Assembly: GCA_050250755.1 (NCBI GenBank)
Contig: JBFWOB010000023.1
Coordinates: forward strand, 29,545 to 93,544
Reading direction: 5' to 3'
DNA from: Ga0077555 sp050250755
GTDB taxonomy: Bacteria > Pseudomonadota > Alphaproteobacteria > Rhizobiales > Hyphomicrobiaceae
DNA: 64,000 nt
The notes beneath the pieces are model-generated. The model worked only from the letters and a program-made list of their open reading frames with translations, was not told the origin of the DNA and did no database searches. Within the stretch, counting starts at the first letter, position 1. Each line of letters opens with the position of its first letter. A program made the translations under genes and the position numbers. Positions 8,793 through 16,443 of the stretch are shown here, piece after piece.

Positions 8793-9089
8793 ATGCGCCT
8801 CAGAGACGCCGGCCGCGTCATCCGCTCGAAGAACGCCGGGCCGACCCAGGTCACCATCGATCTCATGTTCGACGACCCCAAGCTCTACGCCCGCGCACTC
8901 GCTGCGCCATCGATGAACCCGGCCGTCATCGCCCAACGCTACGGCGTTGCCCAGGCCGAGGTGATCCCCTACCCCGCCGCCAACGCGATCAAGATCGTGC
9001 TGCCGCGCCGTGTCATCGCCGGAACGCCCGGTGACACCGATGTTTATGGCGCCCAACAGCATCGCCCGATGATCGACGTGGAGATTTGA
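8793..9089 (+). CDS. DUF4387 family protein, small partner of AtuA-like protein
   Basis: A 98-residue protein with the family start MRLRDAGRVIRSKNAGPTQV and the Y-P-A-A-N-A-I-K-I-V-L-P-R segment. DUF4387 proteins are regularly encoded next to, or fused with, AtuA-type DUF1446 proteins, and here the AtuA gene follows two bases after the stop. That argues for one complex. The frame is open further upstream (to 8730), but ATG 8793 gives the conserved N-terminus. The biochemical role is unknown. Confidence 0.85.
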   Translation: MRLRDAGRVIRSKNAGPTQVTIDLMFDDPKLYARALAAPSMNPAVIAQRYGVAQAEVIPYPAANAIKIVLPRRVIAGTPGDTDVYGAQQHRPMIDVEI

Positions 9090-9091
9090 GC

Positions 9092-10492
9092 ATGACCCGC
9101 CAGACCAGCTTCGCGCGCATCATCGAGAAATGGCAGAAGGAGCGCGGACCGCTCCGCATCATGTCGGCCTCGGGCCAACTCGGCTACGGCATTATCGAGA
9201 AGGCCTTCCACAACGGTCTTGAGCGCGATCTGCACTTGATAGGCGCTGATATGGGCTCCGTCGATCCGGGGCCATACTACCTCGGCTCCGGCAAGCTCGC
9301 GACGGCCCACCGCTCGACAAAACGCGACCTGAAGATGGTCCTCACCGGCGCGCTGTCGATGAAAGTGCCGCTCGTCATCGGCACCGCCGGCACGGCAGGC
9401 GGCGACGTGCACCTCGACCAGACGCTCGACATCATCCGCGAGATCGCGCGTGAGGAAGGCCTGAAGTTCCGTCTCGCCACTATTCGCTCCGAGATGCCCC
9501 GCGACCTCATCAAACGGCAGGCGAAGGCAGGGAAAATCGAACCCATCGGTCCCATGGCCGACCTCACGGATGACGAGATCGACGGCGCCGCGTGCATCGT
9601 CGGCCAAGCCGGTACAGAGGCATTCGTGCGTGCGATCGACACCATGCCGGACGTGATCATTGCAGGCCGCGCCTGCGATACCGGCATTTACACGTGCTTA
9701 CCCGAGAAGCTGGGCTTCCCGATCGGTCCCGCGCTCCAGATGGCCAAGATCATCGAGTGTGCCTCGCTCGCCTGCGAGGGCGGCGGCCGCGATGCCATGC
9801 TTGGCACGCTCGAAGGCGAGAGTTTCATTCTCGAGAGCATGAACCCGATCCGCAAGGCGACGCCGATGTCAGTCGCAGCTCACGGTCTCTACGAGCAGGC
9901 CGACCCGCTATCCGTCACCGAACCGGAAGGTGTTCTCTATCTCGAGGACTCCAAATTCGAGGCTGTCGACGAACGCCGATGCCGCGTTTCCGGCGGCCGC
10001 TGGGTCCCGACGAAGCAGTATTCCGTGAAGATCGAGGGCGCGACGCGCGTCGGCGCACGCGCCATCATGGTCGCGGGATCGGCGGACCCGGTCTTCATCG
10101 AGAAGGCTGATGAAATTGCCGGCCTCGTCGAGGCCCAGATCCGGGAACTCGTTCCCCCCAAGCCGGAGAACCCGTACACGCTTTATTTCCGCTTCTACGG
10201 CCTGGGCGTCGTCGGGGGTCAGCCCGTCACCACGCTTCCCGAGGAAGTCGGCGTCATCGTCGAGTGCATCGGCGAGGACGAGGAGGAAGCGCGCGCTGTC
10301 GCTGCCACGGCGAAACAGTATCTGCTGCACGCCCCATTCCCGGGACGCATCTCGACCGCTGGCAATTTGGGCTTTCCATTCACGCCGCCCGAGTTGACGG
10401 CGGGCGATGCCTATCGCTTCTCGGTCTATCACATCATGCAAGTCGACGACCTGAGCAGCCTGTTCCCGGTTGCCGTCGAAGAAATCGGCTGA
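9092..10492 (+). CDS. Acyclic terpene utilization AtuA family protein (DUF1446)
   Basis: A 466-residue member of the DUF1446/AtuA family. Characteristic segments are IMSASGQLGYGI, G-A-D-M-G-S-V-D-P-G-P-Y-Y-L-G-S-G, I-G-T-A-G-T-A-G-G-D-V-H and AGRACDTGIYTCLPEKLG. AtuA belongs to the citronellol/geraniol degradation cluster of Pseudomonas, but its precise reaction is not established and most homologues lie outside terpene clusters. No other atu genes are seen here. It is coupled to the preceding DUF4387 gene. Confidence 0.88.
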   Translation: MTRQTSFARIIEKWQKERGPLRIMSASGQLGYGIIEKAFHNGLERDLHLIGADMGSVDPGPYYLGSGKLATAHRSTKRDLKMVLTGALSMKVPLVIGTAGTAGGDVHLDQTLDIIREIAREEGLKFRLATIRSEMPRDLIKRQAKAGKIEPIGPMADLTDDEIDGAACIVGQAGTEAFVRAIDTMPDVIIAGRACDTGIYTCLPEKLGFPIGPALQMAKIIECASLACEGGGRDAMLGTLEGESFILESMNPIRKATPMSVAAHGLYEQADPLSVTEPEGVLYLEDSKFEAVDERRCRVSGGRWVPTKQYSVKIEGATRVGARAIMVAGSADPVFIEKADEIAGLVEAQIRELVPPKPENPYTLYFRFYGLGVVGGQPVTTLPEEVGVIVECIGEDEEEARAVAATAKQYLLHAPFPGRISTAGNLGFPFTPPELTAGDAYRFSVYHIMQVDDLSSLFPVAVEEIG

Positions 10493-10627
10493 GGCAATCC
10501 AGATGCCTTGCGGTTGCCCGAGGGGGCGTGCGCAATCGATTGATCCGCGCCCCCGTGACGTGTCGCTTCCCATGCCGTAGCTTCACTCGACAAACCGGAT
10601 AACGGACAACGACTGGGAGGAACGGTC

Positions 10628-11578
10628 ATGCGTTTTGGCGTCAACATTCTGTCGCGCGGTCCGATGGCCAATCGTGCCGGCTACATCGCCGTCGCAGGCG
10701 CCGCCGAGCGCCTCGGGTTCGATTTTGTTTCCGCCAACGATCATATCCTGGTCCCCTCCGACATCGACAGCCGCTATCCCTACAGCGAGGAAGGCGACTG
10801 GGCCGGCCGCAATACCGGCGAATGCCTGGATGTTCTTTCTACGCTCACCTTCCTTGCCGGCTGTACGCAGCGCGTCCGGTTGCTCTCGTCGGTGATGGTG
10901 GTGCCGCACCGCCCGCCGATCCTCGCCGCCAAAACCATCGCGACGGCAGACGTCCTCTCCGAAGGCCGTATGATCATCGGCGTCGGCGCCGGCTGGATGA
11001 AGGAAGAGATCGAGGCCCTCGGCGCGCCCTATGCCGAACGTGGCAAGGTCACCGATGAATACATTGCCGCCTTCCGCGAGCTGTGGACAAATCCCCGGCC
11101 GGAAATGAAGGGCCGCTACGTCAACTTCGGCAACATCCTGTTCGAGCCGAAACCCTATGCAAAGCCGCACCCCCCGATCTGGGTCGGTGGGGAAAGCGAA
11201 CCCGCCATGCGACGCGCCATCCGTCTCGGTGATGGATGGTATCCGGCCTCGTCGAACCCGATCAATCGTCTGGACACGGCCTCGCGCGTCGCAGCCGCCA
11301 TGGGGACCTTCAAGACGATGTGCGAGAAGGCCGGTCGCGATCCAAAATCCATCTCGCTCGCCCACGTCGTGCTCTGGCCCGTGAACTGGGCCGCCGAGGA
11401 AGGCCATTCCGGCGGGCGCCGTACCTTCACCGGCACCACCGAACAGATGCGCGAAGACGCCGCCACGCTTGAGGCTGCCGGCGTTGGGGATGCAAACGTG
11501 TCCTTCCCCGCACCGACAGCGCAGGAGACGCTCGACAAGATGGAGCGCTTTGCCAAGGAGGTGATGGGCAAGGGCTAG
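10628..11578 (+). CDS. LLM class oxidoreductase (TIGR03619-type, predicted F420-dependent)
   Basis: A luciferase-like TIM-barrel protein of 316 residues. It starts MRFGVNILSRG and carries PHRPPILAAKTIATADVLSEG, GVGAGWMKEEIEALG and PPIWVGGESEPA, all typical of the TIGR03619 group. Members are usually labelled F420-dependent, but the sequence alone does not settle F420 against FMN. GGGAGGAAC supports the start. It lies 135 bases behind the AtuA gene and is followed by a zinc alcohol dehydrogenase, suggesting a catabolic cluster of unknown substrate. Confidence 0.9.
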   Translation: MRFGVNILSRGPMANRAGYIAVAGAAERLGFDFVSANDHILVPSDIDSRYPYSEEGDWAGRNTGECLDVLSTLTFLAGCTQRVRLLSSVMVVPHRPPILAAKTIATADVLSEGRMIIGVGAGWMKEEIEALGAPYAERGKVTDEYIAAFRELWTNPRPEMKGRYVNFGNILFEPKPYAKPHPPIWVGGESEPAMRRAIRLGDGWYPASSNPINRLDTASRVAAAMGTFKTMCEKAGRDPKSISLAHVVLWPVNWAAEEGHSGGRRTFTGTTEQMREDAATLEAAGVGDANVSFPAPTAQETLDKMERFAKEVMGKG

Positions 11579-11716
11579 ATTCCGCTTGTCGGTTTGGGCG
11601 CTATTGCGACGTTTCCCGCGCGCCATGCTGATGCCACCACTTGCTTCTGCCGCCCACCCCGTGAGACGGTCGGGCAAACGAATTCTCATACTTTCGCATC
11701 GCCCAGGAGAGCGCAC

Positions 11717-12775
11717 ATGGACAGCTATCGCGTAACCACGTTCGGTGCCCCGCTTGCGCTTCAATCGGAACCGACTCCGGCGCCAAAGGGTCGCGAGGTG
11801 GTTGTCCGGGTCACGGGCTGCGGCGTGTGTCATAGCGATGTCCACCTTCACGAGGGCAGCTTCGATCTCGGCGCCGGCCGCAAGGTGGACATGACGCGCG
11901 CCCTCGGCCTTCCGCGCACGCTCGGGCACGAGATCGTCGGCGAGGTCGTGGCCGTCGGCGACCGCGTCGCGGGCGCTGAAACCGAAATCGGCCAGCAACG
12001 GGTCGTCTTCCCGTGGATCGGCTGCCAGCAATGCCCTATCTGCCAGTCCGGCGACGAGCACCTTTGCAACCAGCCCCGCGCGCTCGGCATCAACCGCGAC
12101 GGCGGTTACGCGACCCACGTTCTAGTGCCCGATCCCAAATATCTTTTCGCCTTCGATGGACTGGACGATGCACTCGCCGCCACCTATGCGTGCTCGGGCC
12201 TCACGGCCTACGGAGCCCTGAAAAAAGCACGCGAGGCTGTCAAGAACGGCGGCGACCTACTGATCATCGGCGCCGGCGGCGTAGGCCTTTCCGGCGTGCG
12301 CATGGCCGAGGCTGTCACCGGCGTGAAACCGATCGTTGCCGACCTGGATCAGGCGAAATGGAGCGCAGCCCGGGAAGCCGGTGCCAGGGAGATTATCGAT
12401 CCGTCGCAAGCGGACGCCGCCAAAACACTTTACCGAATGACGAACGGCGGCGTTGCAGCCGCGATCGATTTCGTCGGCGCCGCCTCATCGTTCACCTTCG
12501 GCTTCAATGCACTGCGAAAGAGCGGACGCCTTGTCGTTGTCGGCCTGTTTGGTGGTTCGGCATCTCTACCCGTGCCGATGATCCCACTGAAGAACGCCAC
12601 AGTCATGGGGTCTTACGTCGGAAACCTCGACGACATGCGCGAGCTCATGACGCTCGCCCGCAGCGGCAAGGTTCCGGGGCTTCCCCTTGCCGACCGCCCG
12701 CTCGCCGACGCCAACGCGGTGCTCTCGAGCCTCGCATCCGGCAAGATTGTCGGCCGCGTCGTACTGCGCCCGTAA
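11717..12775 (+). CDS. Zinc-dependent alcohol dehydrogenase (MDR superfamily)
   Basis: A 352-residue medium-chain dehydrogenase. Catalytic zinc ligands are visible at C38 (GVCHSD) and H71-E72 (LGHE). The structural zinc cysteines are C103, C106, C109 and C117. The nucleotide-binding motif IIGAGGVGLSG follows. It should oxidise alcohols, or reduce aldehydes, with NAD(P). ATG 11717 is used because GGAG sits 7 bases upstream; the longer frame from 11594 has no family-like sequence. Substrate unknown. Confidence 0.92.
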   Translation: MDSYRVTTFGAPLALQSEPTPAPKGREVVVRVTGCGVCHSDVHLHEGSFDLGAGRKVDMTRALGLPRTLGHEIVGEVVAVGDRVAGAETEIGQQRVVFPWIGCQQCPICQSGDEHLCNQPRALGINRDGGYATHVLVPDPKYLFAFDGLDDALAATYACSGLTAYGALKKAREAVKNGGDLLIIGAGGVGLSGVRMAEAVTGVKPIVADLDQAKWSAAREAGAREIIDPSQADAAKTLYRMTNGGVAAAIDFVGAASSFTFGFNALRKSGRLVVVGLFGGSASLPVPMIPLKNATVMGSYVGNLDDMRELMTLARSGKVPGLPLADRPLADANAVLSSLASGKIVGRVVLRP

Positions 12776-12800
12776 CGGACGCAGTCGCCTCGATTTCCCG

Positions 12801-13178
12801 TTACGCTGCAGGAAAAGTCGCGGCTTCGAGGCGGTTGCCATCGGGATCGCGCACGAACGCTGCGAAATACGCAGTCATTTCAGCCTTCCGCGGTCCGGGC
12901 ACGCCGTCGTCGGTGCCGCCGTTTGCGAGCGCGGCCGCATGAAACGCCCGCACCGCATCCTCGCTGCGTGCCCGGAGGCAAACGTGCACGCCACTCGCCT
13001 CCGACACGGCAATCATGCCCGATCGATGGTTGAGCCACACCTCGGGATAGCGCTTGCCGAAGCCGATCGTTGCGGACCGCCTGACGAGACACGTCATCCC
13101 GATTGCGCCGAGCACGGCCTCATAAAACGCCGCGCTCCGCGCCAGATCCGAAACACCGACAGACACATGGTCGATCAT
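12801..13178 (-). CDS. VOC family protein
   Basis: A 125-residue glyoxalase-fold protein. It begins MIDHVSVGVSDLARSAAFYE, with the VRDPDGNRLEA signature near the C-terminus. His near residue 4, a central His in VHVCLRARS and a C-terminal Glu are the likely metal ligands. The ribosome-binding site is weak. It converges on the alcohol dehydrogenase gene and precedes nothing obviously related, so the function remains general. Confidence 0.85.
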   Translation of the reverse strand: MIDHVSVGVSDLARSAAFYEAVLGAIGMTCLVRRSATIGFGKRYPEVWLNHRSGMIAVSEASGVHVCLRARSEDAVRAFHAAALANGGTDDGVPGPRKAEMTAYFAAFVRDPDGNRLEAATFPAA

Positions 13179-13282
13179 CGCAACGCACGCCCCTCATCGC
13201 ACGACCAGAGCGCGGCTCCGGTGCCGCCCGTCATCCGCATCCCAGTGAACCGCACAGCGCCCCAGCGGCACTTTGCCGACCG

Positions 13283-13657
13283 TCACTCCGGCAATTTGGT
13301 CGACTGCCACACGACCATTTGCCACTTGCCATTGCGCTTCGCGTAGACGTCGGTGAAGCGCACGCCAAAATCCATCGGCTTCCCGCCCGAATGCACCTTG
13401 ATCCGAGCCACGCCCGTCAGCACGACAGCCTCGCCCAGGTCCTGCGCCTTCACGTCTGATGGCACGACCGATTGGTAGACTGTCGAGCCAGATTCCATGT
13501 TGCCGACGAGGCTCGCTTTCGTGTCGAGGCGTGCCGAGGAGTGCGTATAGATCAGGTCGTCTGCCAGCACCCCATTGAGGAACGCGACGTCCTTGGCCGC
13601 CATCGCATCCATTCTTTTCTTATCGAGCTCGATGATCATTGGACCATTATCAGCCAT
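13283..13657 (-). CDS. Nuclear transport factor 2-like (SnoaL/DUF4440) protein
   Basis: A 124-residue protein with the NTF2-like cone fold pattern: an N-terminal helix (E-L-D-K-K-R-M-D-A-M-A-A-K-D), LNGVLADDLIYTHSSARLDTK, and strands ending RNGKWQMVVWQST. This fits the DUF4440 group, a fold used for enzymes and ligand binders alike. GAGGAG 7 bases ahead supports ATG 13657; the longer frame to 13756 lacks support. No partner gene is evident. Confidence 0.82.
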   Translation of the reverse strand: MADNGPMIIELDKKRMDAMAAKDVAFLNGVLADDLIYTHSSARLDTKASLVGNMESGSTVYQSVVPSDVKAQDLGEAVVLTGVARIKVHSGGKPMDFGVRFTDVYAKRNGKWQMVVWQSTKLPE

Positions 13658-13929
13658 GACGCGTCTCCTCGTTCGATTGCGGCGGAAAATGTGCCGCTCG
13701 ACGTGATCCGACGCAAGCGGCATCGGCATGGCTGTCGCTCGACGCTCGTGCTCCAACTGAGCCGATAGAGTCGCGGACGAAGTTCATTAAATAGAGCATA
13801 TTCAGAGCCTTAAAGTCGACACTCTTGCATTGGATTGGGTGCATGCAAGCCGTTGGTGAGAACCGCAAAAATCGCTCGATCTGAACGGGCACACACGCGC
13901 CCACGGCCCTGCCAGTTGGAGGTTAGACG

Positions 13930-14925
13930 ATGCATGAGTTCGACCGCGTCACACGCAACAGCGCTTCGGTCGGCGCACACCCGCCCGGAGATCTGCGTCA
14001 AATACCGGTGCCGCCCGCCCCTGGAGCGGCAAGCCATGCGGAAGCCTGGTATGGCCAGCACCTGACGGACATTCCGAGGAGTGGGCCACCAAGTCTGCCG
14101 ATCGCCAACATCAGGCACGACATAGGGCGTCCGACGCCCCCGCTGCCCAGCTATATCGCACACGCACCACACCGCCCGGCCGTCCAACGGATATCGGGAC
14201 GTATTCTGCGCCTGGTCGATCTTGCACGCGACATCGTCGAGTTGACCATTGCGCCGACGGAACGTCTCGACGTCCTCCCGGGCCAATTTTGCCGGTTCAC
14301 CTTTCAGGGCTTCCCGGCGCGTTGCTTCAGCCCCACCGCCCCACTCGGCGCCGTGCGCGACGATGGGTACCTCCACCTTCACGTCAAGCGCGTCCGCGGA
14401 GGGCAGGTTACCCCGCACCTCGGCAAATCGATCAAAGCCGGACATCCCGTATTGATCGAAGGTCCCGCCGGTCCGGTCATCCCGCGCCACGTGCACGCCT
14501 CGCGGCTGGTGCTCATCGGCAGTGGCACAGGCTTCGCACCGATATGGTCCATCGCCATCGCCGCACTGCGCGAGATGCCGGCCCGTCCCATTGTGATCGC
14601 AGGCGCGGCACCGACGCTCGAGACGTTCTACATGGCCCCCGCTCTCGAGCTGGCGCGCCGCTATCCAAGCGTTTCCATCATCGCCGCCGTCGATGAAATC
14701 ATGGAGCCGTGGCACGGCTTTTTGCCAGGCGGCCCCATCCAGCACTTGCCGCACTTGTCGAGCAGTGATGTCGTCTATGTAGCAGGCGGCTCTGCTCTCG
14801 CGCGCGCGGCCGAGGTGATAGCAGCGGAGGCAGGAGCAGCGCTCTATGTCGTCCCCTTCACCCCCGCCGCCCCCGCTCAGGAGGGATGGCTCGAAAGCGC
14901 CCGTCGATGGCTATCCGTCGGTTGA
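13930..14925 (+). CDS. FNR-type FAD/NAD(P) oxidoreductase with N-terminal extension
   Basis: Residues from about 85 to 331 form a ferredoxin-reductase-like module. The flavin motif is RCFSPTA (131-137, the RxYS position), followed by G-Q-V-T-P-H-L-G and the pyridine-nucleotide motif GSGTGFAP (197-204). It resembles reductases of phenol hydroxylase type, but I see no 2Fe-2S ferredoxin domain. The first ~84 residues are Pro/His-rich with no domain I recognise. A perfect GGAGG 7 bases upstream supports ATG 13930 and therefore the extension. The electron acceptor is unknown. Confidence 0.82.
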   Translation: MHEFDRVTRNSASVGAHPPGDLRQIPVPPAPGAASHAEAWYGQHLTDIPRSGPPSLPIANIRHDIGRPTPPLPSYIAHAPHRPAVQRISGRILRLVDLARDIVELTIAPTERLDVLPGQFCRFTFQGFPARCFSPTAPLGAVRDDGYLHLHVKRVRGGQVTPHLGKSIKAGHPVLIEGPAGPVIPRHVHASRLVLIGSGTGFAPIWSIAIAALREMPARPIVIAGAAPTLETFYMAPALELARRYPSVSIIAAVDEIMEPWHGFLPGGPIQHLPHLSSSDVVYVAGGSALARAAEVIAAEAGAALYVVPFTPAAPAQEGWLESARRWLSVG

Positions 14926-14950
14926 GGACCGCGCGTCAAGAAGCAAACGG

Positions 14951-15619
14951 CTACCCGAGTTGCATGCGGAGCGCGGCTGCGGCGGCGATAGGTCCGAGAA
15001 CCAGGCTCACGAGTGAAATTGCCGCGAGAATAAGAAACGATGGTCCAAAGCCCCCGGTCCCAAAAGCCGACGCCTCCATGGCCGAGATGCCGAAGATCAA
15101 GGTGGGGATATAGAGCGGTAGCACCAGCAGGGCGATCAAAAGACCGCCCTTTCGACTGCGCAACGTCAGCGCTGCACCGATCGCACCGATGAAGCTGATG
15201 GCTGGCGTACCGGCAAGCATCGTCGCCATCAGCACGGAGTAGGCCGAGAGCTCGAGGTTGAGCATCAAGCCGAGCAACGGCGCCATCAATGTCAGCGGAA
15301 GCCCGGTCGTAAGCCAGTGCGCCAATGCCTTGGCCCCTGCTGCTGCCTCCAGCGGCAGCGGCGCCATCGCCAACAACTCCAGCACACCATCCTCGTGATC
15401 GGCTTCGAACAGCCGCGGCAGCGACAGCAGCGCAGCCAGCAGCAGAGCGACCCAAAGGATGCCTGCAGCGATTCGAGTGAGTAGATTGAGATCCGGTCCA
15501 AGACTGAGCGGCAGCATCGCCACCACGACGAGATAGAAGCCGAGTGCCGTACCGACGGCGCCGCCCTCGCGGATTGCAAGCCTCAAGTCTCGACCCAGAA
15601 GTGCACCGAAGCCCCTCAT
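14951..15619 (-). CDS. ccmB: Heme exporter protein CcmB
   Basis: A 222-residue inner-membrane protein with six predicted helices, the permease of the CcmAB ABC transporter acting in cytochrome c maturation (system I). Typical features are MRGFGALLGRDLRLAIREGG, the SLPRLFEADHEDGVLELL segment and PLYIPTLIFG. Its start overlaps the ccmA stop by four bases (ATGA), so translation is coupled. The usual next genes ccmC and ccmD are not found downstream, where a convergent flavoreductase gene lies. Confidence 0.95.
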   Translation of the reverse strand: MRGFGALLGRDLRLAIREGGAVGTALGFYLVVVAMLPLSLGPDLNLLTRIAAGILWVALLLAALLSLPRLFEADHEDGVLELLAMAPLPLEAAAGAKALAHWLTTGLPLTLMAPLLGLMLNLELSAYSVLMATMLAGTPAISFIGAIGAALTLRSRKGGLLIALLVLPLYIPTLIFGISAMEASAFGTGGFGPSFLILAAISLVSLVLGPIAAAAALRMQLG

Positions 15620-16257
15620 GGTCCGGTGGCATCCAGGGGCAACGCTTCGGCCTCACCCAAGCGCAAAACGTGTTCCCGCGCCGGAGAGAACCCAAGCGCC
15701 TGATGAGTTGCAGCCACGACGATGCCTCCGTCGGCCAGATGACGATTGACCGCCTCTGCGAGCAGATTCTGGCTCGCCGTATCGAGCGACACGGCAGGCT
15801 CGTCCATCAACCAGACCGGCCGTCGCGCCACGAGAAGGCGACTGAGCCCAAGCCGGCGTTTCTGGCCCGCCGAGAGATAACCGGCGCGAATCGGTGCGAG
15901 CTCGGTGAGTCGAAACTGGTCGAGGGCCGCCGCGACATTATTGGTGCTGCCCCCTAGGTACCGCGCCCAGAACAGAGCATTCTCGGCAACCGTTAACGCA
16001 GGTTTCACGCCGTTGAGATGCCCAACGAAGTGCGACTGCTCGCCAACGCTTCCGTCTTCTGCTCCCGTCCCATCGAGCGCAATCACGCCATTGGCGATGG
16101 GCAAAAGCCCCGCAACCGCCCGTATTAGAGTGGTTTTCCCGACCCCGTTCGCCCCAGTGAGAAGCAGCCCTTCACCGCGCTCGACCCGCAGAGACAGGCC
16201 GGAAAGGACGGCCCTCTCGCCCCGTCGGACCGTCAGATTTTCAATCCGAAGTGCCAT
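15616..16257 (-). CDS. ccmA: Heme ABC exporter ATP-binding protein CcmA
   Basis: The ATPase of the CcmAB transporter, 213 residues. Walker A is GANGVGKTT, the ABC signature LSAGQKRR and Walker B VWLMDEPAVSLD. CcmAB drives release of holo-CcmE so that heme can be loaded onto apocytochromes in the periplasm. The start is ATG 16257 (MALRIENLTVRRGE); upstream in-frame sequence is not family-like. It is transcribed divergently from acnA, a conserved arrangement in Hyphomicrobiales. Confidence 0.95.
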   Translation of the reverse strand: MALRIENLTVRRGERAVLSGLSLRVERGEGLLLTGANGVGKTTLIRAVAGLLPIANGVIALDGTGAEDGSVGEQSHFVGHLNGVKPALTVAENALFWARYLGGSTNNVAAALDQFRLTELAPIRAGYLSAGQKRRLGLSRLLVARRPVWLMDEPAVSLDTASQNLLAEAVNRHLADGGIVVAATHQALGFSPAREHVLRLGEAEALPLDATGP

Positions 16258-16443
16258 CGATCGATGCTGCGGGAGGTATCGGTTGGAAAACATCTTTCTA
16301 TACCACCCCCGCCTCCCCCTTGGCGGCGATGGCCTTGGCGCCTTATAAGGCCCGATTGAGCCCGGAGGCCAGCCCGTTCGGCGAGGCCCTTTGCCGTGCA
16401 CTCGCGTGCCCGGGTGGCATCACGGCTTCGAGGAGATCGCCCC

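Noticed and set aside
10583..12118. 511-codon ORF on the minus strand
   Set aside because: Antisense to the LLM and alcohol dehydrogenase genes, which have clear family motifs and ribosome-binding sites.
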